A stretch of 64,000 nt of DNA. It comes from Paramagnetospirillum magneticum AMB-1 (GTDB lineage: Bacteria > Pseudomonadota > Alphaproteobacteria > Rhodospirillales > Magnetospirillaceae). Shown piece after piece: positions 49,434 through 58,244 of this stretch. The translations under genes were made by a program, and so were the position numbers. Where the stretch lies: the NCBI RefSeq assembly GCF_000009985.1, contig NC_007626.1, positions 496,001-560,000 of the forward strand, read 5' to 3'. The notes under the pieces were generated by a model. It saw only the letters and a program-made list of their open reading frames with translations. It made no database searches and was not told the DNA's origin. The first letter of the stretch is position 1, and the number at the start of each line of letters is the position of its first letter.

Positions 49434-50417
49434 TTATACCCACTCCCGCAGGATGGCGACCAGGGGGATGTCGGCGGGGGGCATGGGCAGGTCGCCCAGG
49501 CGGGGCACGCGGATCCAGCGCAGTTCCTGGCCTTCGCGGGCGCTGGGATTGCCCTTCCATACCCGCACCAGATACAGCGGCATCAGCAGATGGAAGGTGT
49601 CGTAATCGTGGGAGGCGAAGGCGACGGGGGCTAGGCAGCTTTCCCGCACGTCGATGCCCAGTTCCTCCTCCAACTCGCGGACCAGGGCGGCCTCCGGGGT
49701 CTCGCCGTCGTGAATCTTGCCGCCGGGGAACTCCCACAGGCCTTCCATGCTCTTGCCGGTGGGGCGCGACGCCATCAGCACGCGGCCGTCGCCGTCCACC
49801 AGGGCGGCGGCCACCACCAGCACGGTGGGGCGGAGCGAGCGGGCCATCAGCCACTCGGCCCTGCGCAGCTGGAAGACGGGAGAGATGACGCTTTCGCCCC
49901 GCGCCGGCATGGGGCAGGCGTCGACCCGGTGGAAGGTGAGTCCCACCTTCTCCAGCACCCGCTTGGAACCGGTGTTGTCGGGGTGGAACTGCGCCCAGAC
50001 CCGTTCGAAGCCCAGGGTGTCGAACAGATGGCGGATCAGGCGGTTGGCCGCCTCGGTGGCATAGCCCTGGCCCCAGAAATCCTTGCCGATCCAGTAGCCC
50101 AGTTCCGGCGTGCCGTCCCGTTCCAGGCCAAAGCCCATGACGCCGACCAGCACGCCGTCGGTGGTGCGCTCCAGGGCCAGGGCGACGCCCTTGTGCTCGA
50201 TGCGGCGGACTTCCTGGGCGGCGACGAAGGCCTTGGCGTCGTCCACGGCATAGGGGTGGGGAATGGCGGCGGTGAGGCGCACCACATCCCAGTCGCCCAG
50301 CAGCGCCACCAGGGCGTCCAGGTCCTTGTCGCTGACCGGCCGCAGGCGCAGACGGGCCGTGAGCAGGGGATGACCCGCCCAGACCGTGCCCGGTTCCCGG
50401 CAACCCCGCTCCGCCAT
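49434..50417 (-). CDS. GNAT acetyltransferase fused to a Nudix (MutT-like) hydrolase
   Basis: A 327-residue two-domain protein. Residues about 18-180 are a RimJ/RimL-type GNAT domain (LTARLRLRPVSDKDLDALVALL, GYWIGKDFWGQGYATEAANRLIRHLFD, HPDNTGSKRVLEKVGL). Residues about 195-327 are a Nudix domain whose box is GGKIHDGETPEAALVRELEEELGI, matching GX5EX7REUXEEXGU. MutT-like enzymes remove 8-oxo-dGTP. Such fusions occur in related alphaproteobacteria. Start ATG 50417; it follows argJ by 17 bp. Confidence 0.9.
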   Translation of the reverse strand: MAERGCREPGTVWAGHPLLTARLRLRPVSDKDLDALVALLGDWDVVRLTAAIPHPYAVDDAKAFVAAQEVRRIEHKGVALALERTTDGVLVGVMGFGLERDGTPELGYWIGKDFWGQGYATEAANRLIRHLFDTLGFERVWAQFHPDNTGSKRVLEKVGLTFHRVDACPMPARGESVISPVFQLRRAEWLMARSLRPTVLVVAAALVDGDGRVLMASRPTGKSMEGLWEFPGGKIHDGETPEAALVRELEEELGIDVRESCLAPVAFASHDYDTFHLLMPLYLVRVWKGNPSAREGQELRWIRVPRLGDLPMPPADIPLVAILREWV

Positions 50418-50434
50418 GATGCCGTCTCCGTTCC

Positions 50435-51667
50435 TCAGGTCCGATAGGACCCATTGATGTCGATATACGCGTGCGTCAGGTCGCAAGTATAGACGGTCGA
50501 CCGTCCCTTGCCCACGCCCACATCCACCTCGATGACGATGTCCTTGCCCTTGAAGTGGGCGGCCACCGGGGCCTCGTCATAGCCGTGGGCCATTTCGCCC
50601 TTGTCGGCCACCAGCACGCCGCCCATGCGGATGGAGAGCCGGTCGCGGTTGGCCTTCTCGCCGGCCTTGCCGACGGCGGCGACCACGCGACCCCAATTGG
50701 CGTCCTCGCCGGCGATGGCGGTCTTGACCAGGGGGGAGTTGGCGATGGACATGCCGATGGTCCGCGCCGCCTTCTTGCCGGCGGCGCCGGTCACGTGGAT
50801 GGTGACGAACTTGGTGGCGCCCTCGCCGTCCCGGACCACCTGCAGGGCCAGGTCGAGCAGCAGGTCGAACAGCTTGGCCTTGAAATCGGCCAGGCGCTTG
50901 TCCTTGGCGTCCTTGATCACCTTGTTGCCGGCCTTGCCCGTGGCGAACAGCATCAGGGTGTCGCTGGTCGAGGTGTCGGAATCCACGGTGATGGCGTTGA
51001 ACGACTTGTCCACGCCCTTGCTCAGCAGGTCCTGCAGCACCTCGGCCGGCAGGGCGGCGTCGGTGAAGACGTAGGACAGCATGGTGGCCATGTCGGGCGC
51101 GATCATGCCGGCGCCCTTGGCGATGCCGTTGATGATCACCGTGGTGCCGTCGATCACCGCCGTGCGGCTGGCGCCCTTGGGGTAGGTGTCGGTGGTCATG
51201 ATGGCCTGGGCGGCCTCCAGCCAGTTGCCGGGCTGCAGCTTGGCGCGCACGTCGCCCAGGGCGGCGGTGATCTTCTCGTCGGGCAGGCGCACGCCGATGG
51301 TGCCGGTCGACGCGATGTAGACCTCGGAGTCCTTGCAGCCCACCAGGGCGGCGGTGGACTCCACCGTGCGCTTGACCGAGGCCACGCCCACCGAGCCGGT
51401 GAAGGCGTTGGCATTGCCGGAATTGACCACCAGGGCGCGGGCCGAGCCCTTGGCCACGGCGGCGCGGCACCATTCCACCGGGGCGGAGGCGGTCAGCGAG
51501 CGGGTGAAGACGCCGGCGGCCGTGGTGCCCTTGTCCATCTCGACCATCAGCAGGTCGGTGCGTCCGGCATAGCGCACGCCGCAGGCGTGGCTGGCCAGCC
51601 GGATGCCGGCGATGACGGGCATGTCGGGGAAGCGCTCGGGGGCGAGGGGGGAGATGGCGGTGGTCAT
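50435..51667 (-). CDS. argJ: Bifunctional ornithine acetyltransferase/N-acetylglutamate synthase ArgJ
   Basis: A 410-residue arginine biosynthesis enzyme that moves the acetyl group from N-acetylornithine to glutamate. Motifs: ARALVVNSGNANAFTG, STGTIGVRLP and KGAGMIAPDMATMLSYVFTDA, where the Ala-Thr bond is the autocleavage site that exposes the catalytic Thr. It ends with the usual CDLTHAYIDINGSYRT. The length is normal. It lies between the parvulin gene and the GNAT-Nudix gene on the same strand. Confidence 0.96.
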   Translation of the reverse strand: MTTAISPLAPERFPDMPVIAGIRLASHACGVRYAGRTDLLMVEMDKGTTAAGVFTRSLTASAPVEWCRAAVAKGSARALVVNSGNANAFTGSVGVASVKRTVESTAALVGCKDSEVYIASTGTIGVRLPDEKITAALGDVRAKLQPGNWLEAAQAIMTTDTYPKGASRTAVIDGTTVIINGIAKGAGMIAPDMATMLSYVFTDAALPAEVLQDLLSKGVDKSFNAITVDSDTSTSDTLMLFATGKAGNKVIKDAKDKRLADFKAKLFDLLLDLALQVVRDGEGATKFVTIHVTGAAGKKAARTIGMSIANSPLVKTAIAGEDANWGRVVAAVGKAGEKANRDRLSIRMGGVLVADKGEMAHGYDEAPVAAHFKGKDIVIEVDVGVGKGRSTVYTCDLTHAYIDINGSYRT

Positions 51668-51692
51668 GGCGGGAAATCCGTTGTCGCAGGGT

Positions 51693-51723
51693 AAAAGGCC
51701 CGGCCGTTTTCGACGGCCGGGCC
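51693..51723 (-). terminator. Intrinsic terminator after the parvulin gene
   Basis: An 11-bp GC-rich stem (51697-51707 with 51713-51723) is followed on the minus strand by TTTTAC. It lies 10 bp after the stop of the peptidyl-prolyl isomerase gene and before argJ, so argJ needs its own promoter or readthrough. Confidence 0.75.
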
Positions 51724-51733
51724 ATTCAGGCTT

Positions 51734-52555
51734 TTACTTCTTGGCCGCTTCGAGCGGCGTGCCGTCGGGCTTGAACCGCTTGATCTTGGCCTTCTCGCGC
51801 AGTTCGACGACCATCTTTTCCTGCAGTTCCTCGGCGATCTGGCGGGCGATCACCGGCTTGGCCTGGTCATAGGGAGGAATGGAGGCCATCCGCTTGTCCT
51901 CGACCTTGATCACGTGATAGCCGAACTGGGTCTTCACCGGGGTCTTGGACAGCTCGCCCGGGCGCATGGCAAAGGCGGCGGCCGCGAATTCCGGCACCAT
52001 GGCGCCCTGGACGAAATAGCCCAGATCGCCGCCCATGGCGCCCGAACCGGTGTCCTTGGAACGGGTCTTGGCCAGTTCGGCGAAGTCCATGCCGCGGTTC
52101 AGATCGGCGATGATCGAACGGGCGCCTTCCTCGGTTTCCGCCAGGATGTGGCGGGCGTGCACTTCTTCCTGCGGCTGGAAGTTCTTGACGGCCTGGTCAT
52201 AGCGGACCTTGACGGCCTCGTCGGTGACGGCGCCGCGCACCTTCTTCTGCATCAGGGCCTGGGCCATGAGCTGGATCTCGACCCGCTTCAGCGCGGCCTT
52301 GACGTCGGGATCGGCGTCCAGCTTGTCGCGCTTGGCCTGCTCGTAGACCAGCTGGTTGTTGATGGCCACTTCGAGCACCGCCTCGTAGGGGGCCTGGGGG
52401 CCCATCTGGCGGCCGTATTCGGCCAGCTGCGACATCTTGATGTCGGAGCCGTTGACGTTGGCGACAACGGAATCGGCGGCGATGGCCGGGCTGGCGGCCA
52501 GCCCTGCCGCCAGGGAGAGGGCGAGCATCGGGCGGCGCGCGAACAGCATCTTCAT
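51734..52555 (-). CDS. Periplasmic parvulin-type peptidyl-prolyl isomerase
   Basis: A 273-residue exported foldase. The signal peptide is MKMLFARRPMLALSLAAG with cleavage after SPAIAA. A SurA-like helical N-domain follows, then a PpiC/parvulin domain with EVHARHILAETEEGARSIIADL, GSGAMGGDLGYFVQGAMVPEFAAAAF and TQFGYHVIKVEDKR, which hold the expected catalytic-site residues. It assists folding of outer-membrane or secreted proteins. The frame extends upstream, but only this ATG gives a signal peptide. Confidence 0.92.
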   Translation of the reverse strand: MKMLFARRPMLALSLAAGLAASPAIAADSVVANVNGSDIKMSQLAEYGRQMGPQAPYEAVLEVAINNQLVYEQAKRDKLDADPDVKAALKRVEIQLMAQALMQKKVRGAVTDEAVKVRYDQAVKNFQPQEEVHARHILAETEEGARSIIADLNRGMDFAELAKTRSKDTGSGAMGGDLGYFVQGAMVPEFAAAAFAMRPGELSKTPVKTQFGYHVIKVEDKRMASIPPYDQAKPVIARQIAEELQEKMVVELREKAKIKRFKPDGTPLEAAKK

Positions 52556-52869
52556 GAGCGAACGTTCCTTCTCGTCGATGGCCCGGGCGCCAGGAGCGGC
52601 GCCCACGGCCGAGACAACAGTGCCTGCGGTTGAACCACAACCGGAGGGTCGGCACAAGTGGTCGATTGGTATCACCCTGGAATGCGGCAAAGTCATGGCG
52701 GAATTCCGCGCCCACCCAGCACTGGATTCGGAACCGACTCTGTGCAATATGGTTCCCCGACTTCGCAGGCCAGGGCGCGCCGCCATACGCGCGCGCCGGC
52801 GCCACCCAATCCAAGCCCCCGGCCAGGGCGTGCCTGTAAGACGTCGTGTCGGACCAAGTGGAGGAAATT
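52556..52869. other. Divergent intergenic region between the parvulin gene and gap
   Basis: About 314 bp that must hold the promoters of both divergent genes. I could not pick a convincing -35/-10 pair. A GGAGGAAATT ribosome-binding site directly precedes gap. No repeats or strong hairpins stand out. Confidence 0.5.
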
Positions 52870-53868
52870 ATGACTGTTCGCGTTGGCATCAACGGCTTCG
52901 GCCGCATCGGTCGCATGGTGTTCCGCGCCGTGGCGAAGGAATTCCCCGAGATCGAGATCGTCGGCATCAACGACCTCCTCGAGCCCGACTACCTCGCCTA
53001 CATGCTGAAGTACGATTCGGTGCACGGCCGCTTCGGCGGTGACGTCTCGGTCGAGGGCTCGAACCTGATCGTCAACGGCAAGAAGGTTCGCCTCACCGCC
53101 GTCAAGGACCCGGCCGAGCTGAAGTGGGACGAGGTCAAGGCCGACATCGTCATCGAGTCCACCGGCCTGTTCCTGTCGGCCGACGTGGCGGAAAAGCACA
53201 TCAAGGCCGGCGCCAAGAAGGTCCTGATGTCGGCTCCGTCCAAGGACGACACTCCCATGTTCGTCTATGGCGTGAACCACGAGAAGTATGCCGGCGAGAA
53301 GATCGTCTCGGCCGCCTCGTGCACCACCAACTGCCTGGCCCCCGTCGCCAAGGTGCTGAACGACAACTGGGGCATCAAGCGCGGCCTGATGACCACCGTG
53401 CACGCCGCCACCGCCACCCAGAAGACCGTGGACGGCCCGTCGTCCAAGGATTGGCGCGGCGGCCGCGGCATCCTGGAGAACATCATCCCGTCGTCCACCG
53501 GCGCCGCCAAGGCCGTGGGCAAGGTGCTGCCCGAGCTGAACAAGAAGCTGACCGGCATGGCCTTCCGCGTCCCCACCTCGGACGTCTCGGTGGTCGACCT
53601 GACCGTCGAGCTGAACAAGGACGCGTCCTACGAAGACATCTGCAAGGCCATGAAGGCGGCGTCCGAGGGCGCGCTCAAGGGCGTGCTGGGCTACACCGAG
53701 GATAAGGTGGTCGCCACCGACTTCGTCGGCTGCAACATGCCGTCCATCTTCGACGCCGACGCCGGCATCGCCCTGGACAGCACCTTCGTCAAGGTCGTCA
53801 CCTGGTACGACAACGAGTACGGCTACACCTGCAACATGCTGCGCTTCCTGCAGCATATCGCCAAGTAA
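52870..53868 (+). CDS. gap: Glyceraldehyde-3-phosphate dehydrogenase
   Basis: A 332-residue glycolytic/gluconeogenic enzyme that converts glyceraldehyde-3-phosphate to 1,3-bisphosphoglycerate with NAD(P). The N-terminal Rossmann motif is VGINGFGRIGRMVFRA, and the catalytic Cys151 lies in SAASCTTNCLAP. Substrate motifs are HAATATQKTVDGPS and WYDNEYGYTCNM. ATG 52870 has GGAGG at 52859-52863. The gene is followed by pgk, separated by a strong hairpin. Confidence 0.96.
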   Translation: MTVRVGINGFGRIGRMVFRAVAKEFPEIEIVGINDLLEPDYLAYMLKYDSVHGRFGGDVSVEGSNLIVNGKKVRLTAVKDPAELKWDEVKADIVIESTGLFLSADVAEKHIKAGAKKVLMSAPSKDDTPMFVYGVNHEKYAGEKIVSAASCTTNCLAPVAKVLNDNWGIKRGLMTTVHAATATQKTVDGPSSKDWRGGRGILENIIPSSTGAAKAVGKVLPELNKKLTGMAFRVPTSDVSVVDLTVELNKDASYEDICKAMKAASEGALKGVLGYTEDKVVATDFVGCNMPSIFDADAGIALDSTFVKVVTWYDNEYGYTCNMLRFLQHIAK

Positions 53869-53883
53869 GCAGCCGACGGCTTG

Positions 53884-53910
53884 CGGGCGGAAGGGTCTCC
53901 CTTCCGCCCG
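53884..53910 (+). other. Hairpin between gap and pgk
   Basis: A perfect 12-bp stem (53884-53895 with 53899-53910) with a TCT loop, 15 bp after the gap stop. No T-tract follows, so it may stabilise or process the gap part of a gap-pgk mRNA rather than terminate it. Confidence 0.55.
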
Positions 53911-53940
53911 AATTCCATTCAGATCATCAAGGGGGCAGTC

Positions 53941-55188
53941 ATGTTCCGGACCATCGACAAGCTGGACGTCCAGGGCAAGCGGGTGCTGGTGCGCGCCGAT
54001 CTCAACGTGCCGGCCAAGGACGGCAAGGTTACCGACACCACCCGTATCGACCGCTCGGCCGCCACGCTGATCCAGCTGGCCGCCAAGGGCGCCAAGGTCA
54101 TCGTGCTGACCCATTTCGGCCGCCCCAAGGGGCGCGAGGACAAGTACTCGCAGAAGCTGCTGGTCGAGCCGCTGGCCAAGGCCGTGGGCAAGGCGGTGGC
54201 CTGGGCCGACGACTGCATCGGGCCGGACGTGGAAAAGCTGATCGCCTCCATGAAGGACGGCGACATCGCGCTCCTGGAAAACGTCCGCTTCCATCCCGAG
54301 GAAGAGAAGAACGATCCCGCCTTCGCCAAGGCGCTGGCCGCGCTGGGCGACGCTTACGTCAACGACGCCTTTTCCACCGCGCATCGCGCCCACGCCTCCA
54401 CCGAGGGGCTGGCCCATCTGCTGCCGGCCGCCGCCGGCCGCCTGATGCAGGCCGAGCTGGAGGCGCTGGGCAAGGCGCTGGAAGCTCCCGAGAAGCCGGT
54501 GGCCGCCATCGTCGGCGGCGCCAAGGTTTCCACCAAGCTGGACCTGCTGGGCAATCTGGTGAGCAAGGTGGACTACCTGATCATCGGCGGCGGCATGGCC
54601 AACACCTTCCTGTTCGCCCAGGGCAAGCAGGTGGGCAAGTCCCTATGCGAGAAGGATCTGGCCGACACCGCGCGCGCGATCCTGGAAAAGGCCAAGGAGG
54701 CCAAGTGCCACATCGTCCTGCCGGTGGACGCCGTGGTGGCCGGCGAGTTCGCCGAGAACGCCGCCAATGAGGTGGTCTCCGTCGATGCGGTGCCCGCCGA
54801 CAAGATGATCCTCGACGCCGGTCCGGCCTCGGCCGAGGCCATCATCGACCGTCTGGGCGGCTGCAAGACCCTGGTGTGGAACGGTCCGCTGGGTGCCTTC
54901 GAGATCGCTCCCTTCGACAAGGCCACCAATGCCGTCGCCCAATGGGCGGCCGAGCGTACCCTGCAGGGCAAGCTGCTGACCGTGGGCGGCGGCGGCGACA
55001 CCGTTTCGGCCCTGGCCAAGGCGGGCGTGGAGGAGAAGTTCTCCTACATCTCCACCGCCGGCGGCGCCTTCCTGGAATGGCTGGAAGGCAAGGAGCTGCC
55101 GGGCGTGGCCGCGCTGCACGTCCAGCCCGAACAGGTGCGCGGCACCGGCTGCGGCTGTGGCGCCGGTGGCGCCGGCGGCTGCGGCTGA
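53941..55188 (+). CDS. pgk: Phosphoglycerate kinase with Cys/Gly-rich tail
   Basis: A 415-residue glycolytic kinase. Motifs: RVLVRADLNVPAKDG, VIVLTHFGRPKGR, DAFSTAHRAHAST, GGAKVSTKLDLL, NGPLGAFEIAPF and the nucleotide loop TVGGGGDTVSALAKAG. Normal PGK ends soon after the substrate-binding KELPGVAAL motif; here about 20 further residues follow, ending in TGCGCGAGGAGGCG. This Cys/Gly-rich tail is unusual and could bind metal or be unstructured. It is in frame with no sign of a frameshift. The gene follows gap. Confidence 0.95.
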   Translation: MFRTIDKLDVQGKRVLVRADLNVPAKDGKVTDTTRIDRSAATLIQLAAKGAKVIVLTHFGRPKGREDKYSQKLLVEPLAKAVGKAVAWADDCIGPDVEKLIASMKDGDIALLENVRFHPEEEKNDPAFAKALAALGDAYVNDAFSTAHRAHASTEGLAHLLPAAAGRLMQAELEALGKALEAPEKPVAAIVGGAKVSTKLDLLGNLVSKVDYLIIGGGMANTFLFAQGKQVGKSLCEKDLADTARAILEKAKEAKCHIVLPVDAVVAGEFAENAANEVVSVDAVPADKMILDAGPASAEAIIDRLGGCKTLVWNGPLGAFEIAPFDKATNAVAQWAAERTLQGKLLTVGGGGDTVSALAKAGVEEKFSYISTAGGAFLEWLEGKELPGVAALHVQPEQVRGTGCGCGAGGAGGCG

Positions 55189-55210
55189 GATTGAAGCCTG
55201 CCATTCTTCA

Positions 55211-55272
55211 TCGTCACCCCCGGGCTTGACCCGGGGGTCCATGGATGGCCGGGTCAAGCCCGGCCATGACGA
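55211..55272. repeat. Intergenic palindromic repeat
   Basis: TCGTCA at the left and TGACGA at the right flank two hairpins (CCCCCGGG...CCCGGGGG and GGCCGGG...CCCGGCC). The motif, with GGGCTTGACCCGG and its inverse GGGTCAAGCCCGG, is a common alphaproteobacterial intergenic palindrome. It may also serve as the end of the gap-pgk transcript. Confidence 0.6.
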
Positions 55273-55288
55273 TTTTCAGGGGTAGTCC

Positions 55289-56050
55289 ATGACCGTTCAT
55301 TTCATCGGTGCCGGCCCCGGCGCTCCCGACCTGATCACCGTGCGGGGGCTGAACCTGATCCGCCGCTGTCCGGTGGTGCTTTACGCCGGTTCGCTGGTGC
55401 CGCCCGAGATCGTGGCCGAGGCCATGCCGTCGGCCCAGGTGGTCGATACCGCGCCGCTCAATCTGGACGAGATCATCGCCGAGATGGCCGAGGCCCATGC
55501 CGGGGGCCATGACGTGGCCCGCGTCCATTCCGGCGATCCCTCCATCTATGGCGCCATCGCCGAGCAGATGCGCCGCCTGGACGCGCTGGGCATTCCCTAT
55601 GACGTGACGCCGGGCGTTCCGGCCTTCGCCGCGGCGGCGGCGGCGCTGTCCACCGAACTGACCCTGCCCGACATCAGCCAGACGGTGATCCTGACCCGAA
55701 CCTCGGTGCGGTCTTCGGCCATGCCCAACAACGAGGATCTGGCAACGCTAGGCAAAAGCGGCGCGACGCTGGCCATCCATCTGTCGGTCAGCAATCTGGC
55801 CCATGTGGTCAAGGAGCTGTCGCCCCTTTACGGCGCGGACTGCCCGGTGGTGGTGGCCTTCCGGGTGGGCTGGCCGGACCAGAGCTTCATCCGCGGCACG
55901 CTGGCCGACATCCGCGACAAGGTCAAGGCGGCGGGTCTGACCCGCACCGCCCTGATCCTGGTGGGCCGCGTGCTGGGCGGCGCCGAGTTCACCGATTCCC
56001 GCCTGTATGCCGAGGACCACACCCACGTGCTGCGCCCCGCGAAGGGGTAA
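55289..56050 (+). CDS. cobM: Precorrin-4 C11-methyltransferase
   Basis: A 253-residue SAM-dependent methyltransferase of the cobalamin pathway. Motifs: VHFIGAGPGAPDLITVRG, VLYAGSLVPPEI, HSGDPSIYGAIAEQMRRLD and TPGVPAFAAAAAAL, with RTSVRSSAMP in the variable loop typical of CobM. It methylates C-11 of precorrin-4 (aerobic pathway) or the cobalt-precorrin equivalent. It is followed by the uroporphyrinogen methyltransferase gene, and cobB lies 2 kb downstream. Confidence 0.93.
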   Translation: MTVHFIGAGPGAPDLITVRGLNLIRRCPVVLYAGSLVPPEIVAEAMPSAQVVDTAPLNLDEIIAEMAEAHAGGHDVARVHSGDPSIYGAIAEQMRRLDALGIPYDVTPGVPAFAAAAAALSTELTLPDISQTVILTRTSVRSSAMPNNEDLATLGKSGATLAIHLSVSNLAHVVKELSPLYGADCPVVVAFRVGWPDQSFIRGTLADIRDKVKAAGLTRTALILVGRVLGGAEFTDSRLYAEDHTHVLRPAKG

Positions 56051-56087
56051 GACTCGGGCCAAACAACGTCCTATAGTACGGGCCACC

Positions 56088-56870
56088 ATGCTCGACCTGC
56101 CTTTCGATCTTCCCGAATTTGTTCCCGGCTCCGTCTGGCTGGCAGGCGCCGGTCCCGGCGATCCCGGGCTGCTGACCCTGCTGGCCCTGCACGGGCTGCG
56201 CGGCGCCGACGTGGTGATTCACGACGCCCTGGTGGACCCGCGCATCCTGGCGCTGATTCCCGCCGCGACGGCGGTGGAATCCATGGGCAAGCGCGGCGGC
56301 GAGGCCGCGTCCAACAAGCAAAGCGACATCACGGCGCGGCTGATCGAGCTGGCCCGGGCGGGCAAGAGGGTGTTGCGCCTCAAGGGCGGCGATCCCTTCG
56401 TCTTCGGGCGCGGGCCGGAAGAGGCCCTGGCCCTGATGGCGGCCGGCATCGCCTTCCGCGTCGTGCCGGGCATCACCGCCGGCATCGGCGGGCTGGCCTA
56501 TGCCGGCATTCCGGTGACCGCCAAGGAGACCAATTCGGCGGTGGCCTTCGTCACCGGCCACGGCCCCGACGGGGATCTTCCCGACGCGTTCGACTGGGAT
56601 GCCCTGGCGCGGGGTGCCCCTGTCCTGGTGTTCTACATGGGGCTGAAGCATCTGGACCGCCTGACCGCGCGGCTGATGGCGGCGGGACGGCGAGGCGACG
56701 AGGCGGCGGCCCTGGTCTGCAATGCGGCGACGGAACGCCAGACCGTGCTGGAGACCACCCTGGCCGAGGCGGCCGGGGCGGTGGAGCGGGCCGGCCTCAA
56801 GCCGCCCGCCTTGTTCGTGGTCGGGCCGGTGGTGGAGTTGCGGCGCCAGCTGGACTGGTGGGCTCCATGA
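56088..56870 (+). CDS. cobA: Uroporphyrinogen-III C-methyltransferase (CobA/CysG-A type)
   Basis: A 260-residue methyltransferase that converts uroporphyrinogen III to precorrin-2. Motifs: VWLAGAGPGDPGLLTLLAL, DVVIHDALVDPRILALI, GKRGGEAASNKQSDI, RLKGGDPFVFGRGPEE and PGITAGIGGLAYAGIPVTA. It lacks the dehydrogenase/ferrochelatase domain of CysG, so it is the stand-alone form. It sits between cobM and the UreH-like gene, whose ATG overlaps its stop. Confidence 0.92.
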   Translation: MLDLPFDLPEFVPGSVWLAGAGPGDPGLLTLLALHGLRGADVVIHDALVDPRILALIPAATAVESMGKRGGEAASNKQSDITARLIELARAGKRVLRLKGGDPFVFGRGPEEALALMAAGIAFRVVPGITAGIGGLAYAGIPVTAKETNSAVAFVTGHGPDGDLPDAFDWDALARGAPVLVFYMGLKHLDRLTARLMAAGRRGDEAAALVCNAATERQTVLETTLAEAAGAVERAGLKPPALFVVGPVVELRRQLDWWAP

Positions 56871-57625
56871 TCGAGGTCATCACCGATCTCGCCCATGCGG
56901 GCCTGGGCATCTGCCGCGTCGGCATCGACGGCAACGAGAATCTGATCCTCGGCCTGTTCGTCACCGGGCTGGTGGGCAGTCTGACCCATTGCGTCGGCAT
57001 GTGCGGCCCCTTCGCCCTGTCCCAGGTGGCGGCGCGGATGGAGGCCATTCCCTTCGAGCGCATGACCGAGATGCGGCGGCTGGCCGGGGCGGCGCTGCTG
57101 CCCTATCATCTGGGCCGGGCCACCACCTATGGCGCCCTGGGCGCCGCCGCGGCCGGCTTCGGCGGCATTCTGGGCGGCGCCGGGTCGTTCCGCCTGCTGG
57201 CGGCGGTGCTGCTGGGGGTGGCGGCGCTGCTGCTGCTGGCCATGGCCTTGCCCGGGATCAAGGCGCTGGCCGGTTCGGGCGGCGACAGTCGCTGGGCGCG
57301 CGGCGTGGGCCGTCTGGCCGGGCCGCTGTTCGCCCGGCCGTTCGGGCTGCGCGGCTGGGCGCTGGGCGTCATGCTGGGCTTCATTCCCTGCGGCCTGCTC
57401 TATGCCGCCCTGGCGGCGGCGGCGGCCGGGGGCAATGCGGTGGCCGGGGCTTTCGGCATGCTGGCCTTCTGGGCCGGCACCGTGCCCATGCTGGTGCTGG
57501 TGGCAGCAGTGGGACAGGCGGCGGTGTCCCATTGGCGGGCTCCGCTGTTGCGGGCGGCGCCCGCGTTATTGGTTTTGAATGCGGGAATGCTGGGCTTCAT
57601 GGCCTGGCAGCTTCTCGCCTCGTGA
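56867..57625 (+). CDS. UreH/SafE-type membrane protein (heavy-metal/sulfite exporter-like)
   Basis: A 252-residue membrane protein with about six TM helices. It has the family motifs GSLTHCVGMCGPFALS and MLGFIPCGLLYAAL, whose Cys residues may bind metal. Homologues (UreH_2/CcoH-neighbour type) occur with cytochrome oxidase or cobalamin genes and probably move a metal ion such as copper, nickel or cobalt. The neighbours cobA and a Sco1 protein fit cobalt or copper. Its substrate is not proven. Start ATG 56867. Confidence 0.8.
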   Translation: MIEVITDLAHAGLGICRVGIDGNENLILGLFVTGLVGSLTHCVGMCGPFALSQVAARMEAIPFERMTEMRRLAGAALLPYHLGRATTYGALGAAAAGFGGILGGAGSFRLLAAVLLGVAALLLLAMALPGIKALAGSGGDSRWARGVGRLAGPLFARPFGLRGWALGVMLGFIPCGLLYAALAAAAAGGNAVAGAFGMLAFWAGTVPMLVLVAAVGQAAVSHWRAPLLRAAPALLVLNAGMLGFMAWQLLAS

Positions 57626-57641
57626 ACACGGAGAGACTTGC

Positions 57642-58244
57642 ATGAAGTTCTCGCGCAGCCTGCTGGCCCTGATGGCGGTGATCGTCATCGCCTTCGTGGT
57701 GATCGGTGTCCGCCTGGTCATCTGGAGCGGCAACAATTCAGAGGGCGCCAAGGCCATTCCGGCCATCGGCGGTCCCTTCCAGTTGACCGACCATAACGGC
57801 AAGCAGGTCAGCGATCGCGATTTCCGCAATCGCTACATGCTGATCTTCTTCGGCTACACCTTCTGCCCCGACGTCTGCCCGACTACCCTGTCGACGGTGA
57901 CGGCGGCCATGGAGAAGCTGGGCACCGGCTACGGCAAGAAGGTGGTGCCCATCTTCGTCACCATCGATCCCGAGCGCGACACCGTGGCGGTGATGAAGGA
58001 ATACGTGGGAGCCTTCTCGCCCGATATCGTCGGCCTGACCGGCACGCCGGACGAGATCGCCAAGGTGGCTAAGGAATTCAAGGTCTACGCCGCCAAGGTC
58101 AAGGGCGACCGGCCCGAGCATTACACCGTCGACCACTCCGCCATCCTTTACCTGATGGGGCCGGACGGCAAGTTCGTCGCCCACTTCACCCACGGCATCT
58201 CCGCCGACGATCTGGCGGCCGGATTGAAGAAGCACGTTGGCTGA
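57642..58244 (+). CDS. Sco1/SenC copper-binding protein
   Basis: A 200-residue membrane-anchored periplasmic protein. An N-terminal TM (LLALMAVIVIAFVVIGV) is followed by a thioredoxin-like domain. The copper ligands are present: Cys75 and Cys79 in FCPDVCPTT and His165 in TVDHSA. SCO proteins deliver copper to cytochrome c oxidase subunit II. Its end overlaps the TTG start of cobB by 8 bp, an odd mix of copper and cobalamin functions. Confidence 0.92.
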   Translation: MKFSRSLLALMAVIVIAFVVIGVRLVIWSGNNSEGAKAIPAIGGPFQLTDHNGKQVSDRDFRNRYMLIFFGYTFCPDVCPTTLSTVTAAMEKLGTGYGKKVVPIFVTIDPERDTVAVMKEYVGAFSPDIVGLTGTPDEIAKVAKEFKVYAAKVKGDRPEHYTVDHSAILYLMGPDGKFVAHFTHGISADDLAAGLKKHVG

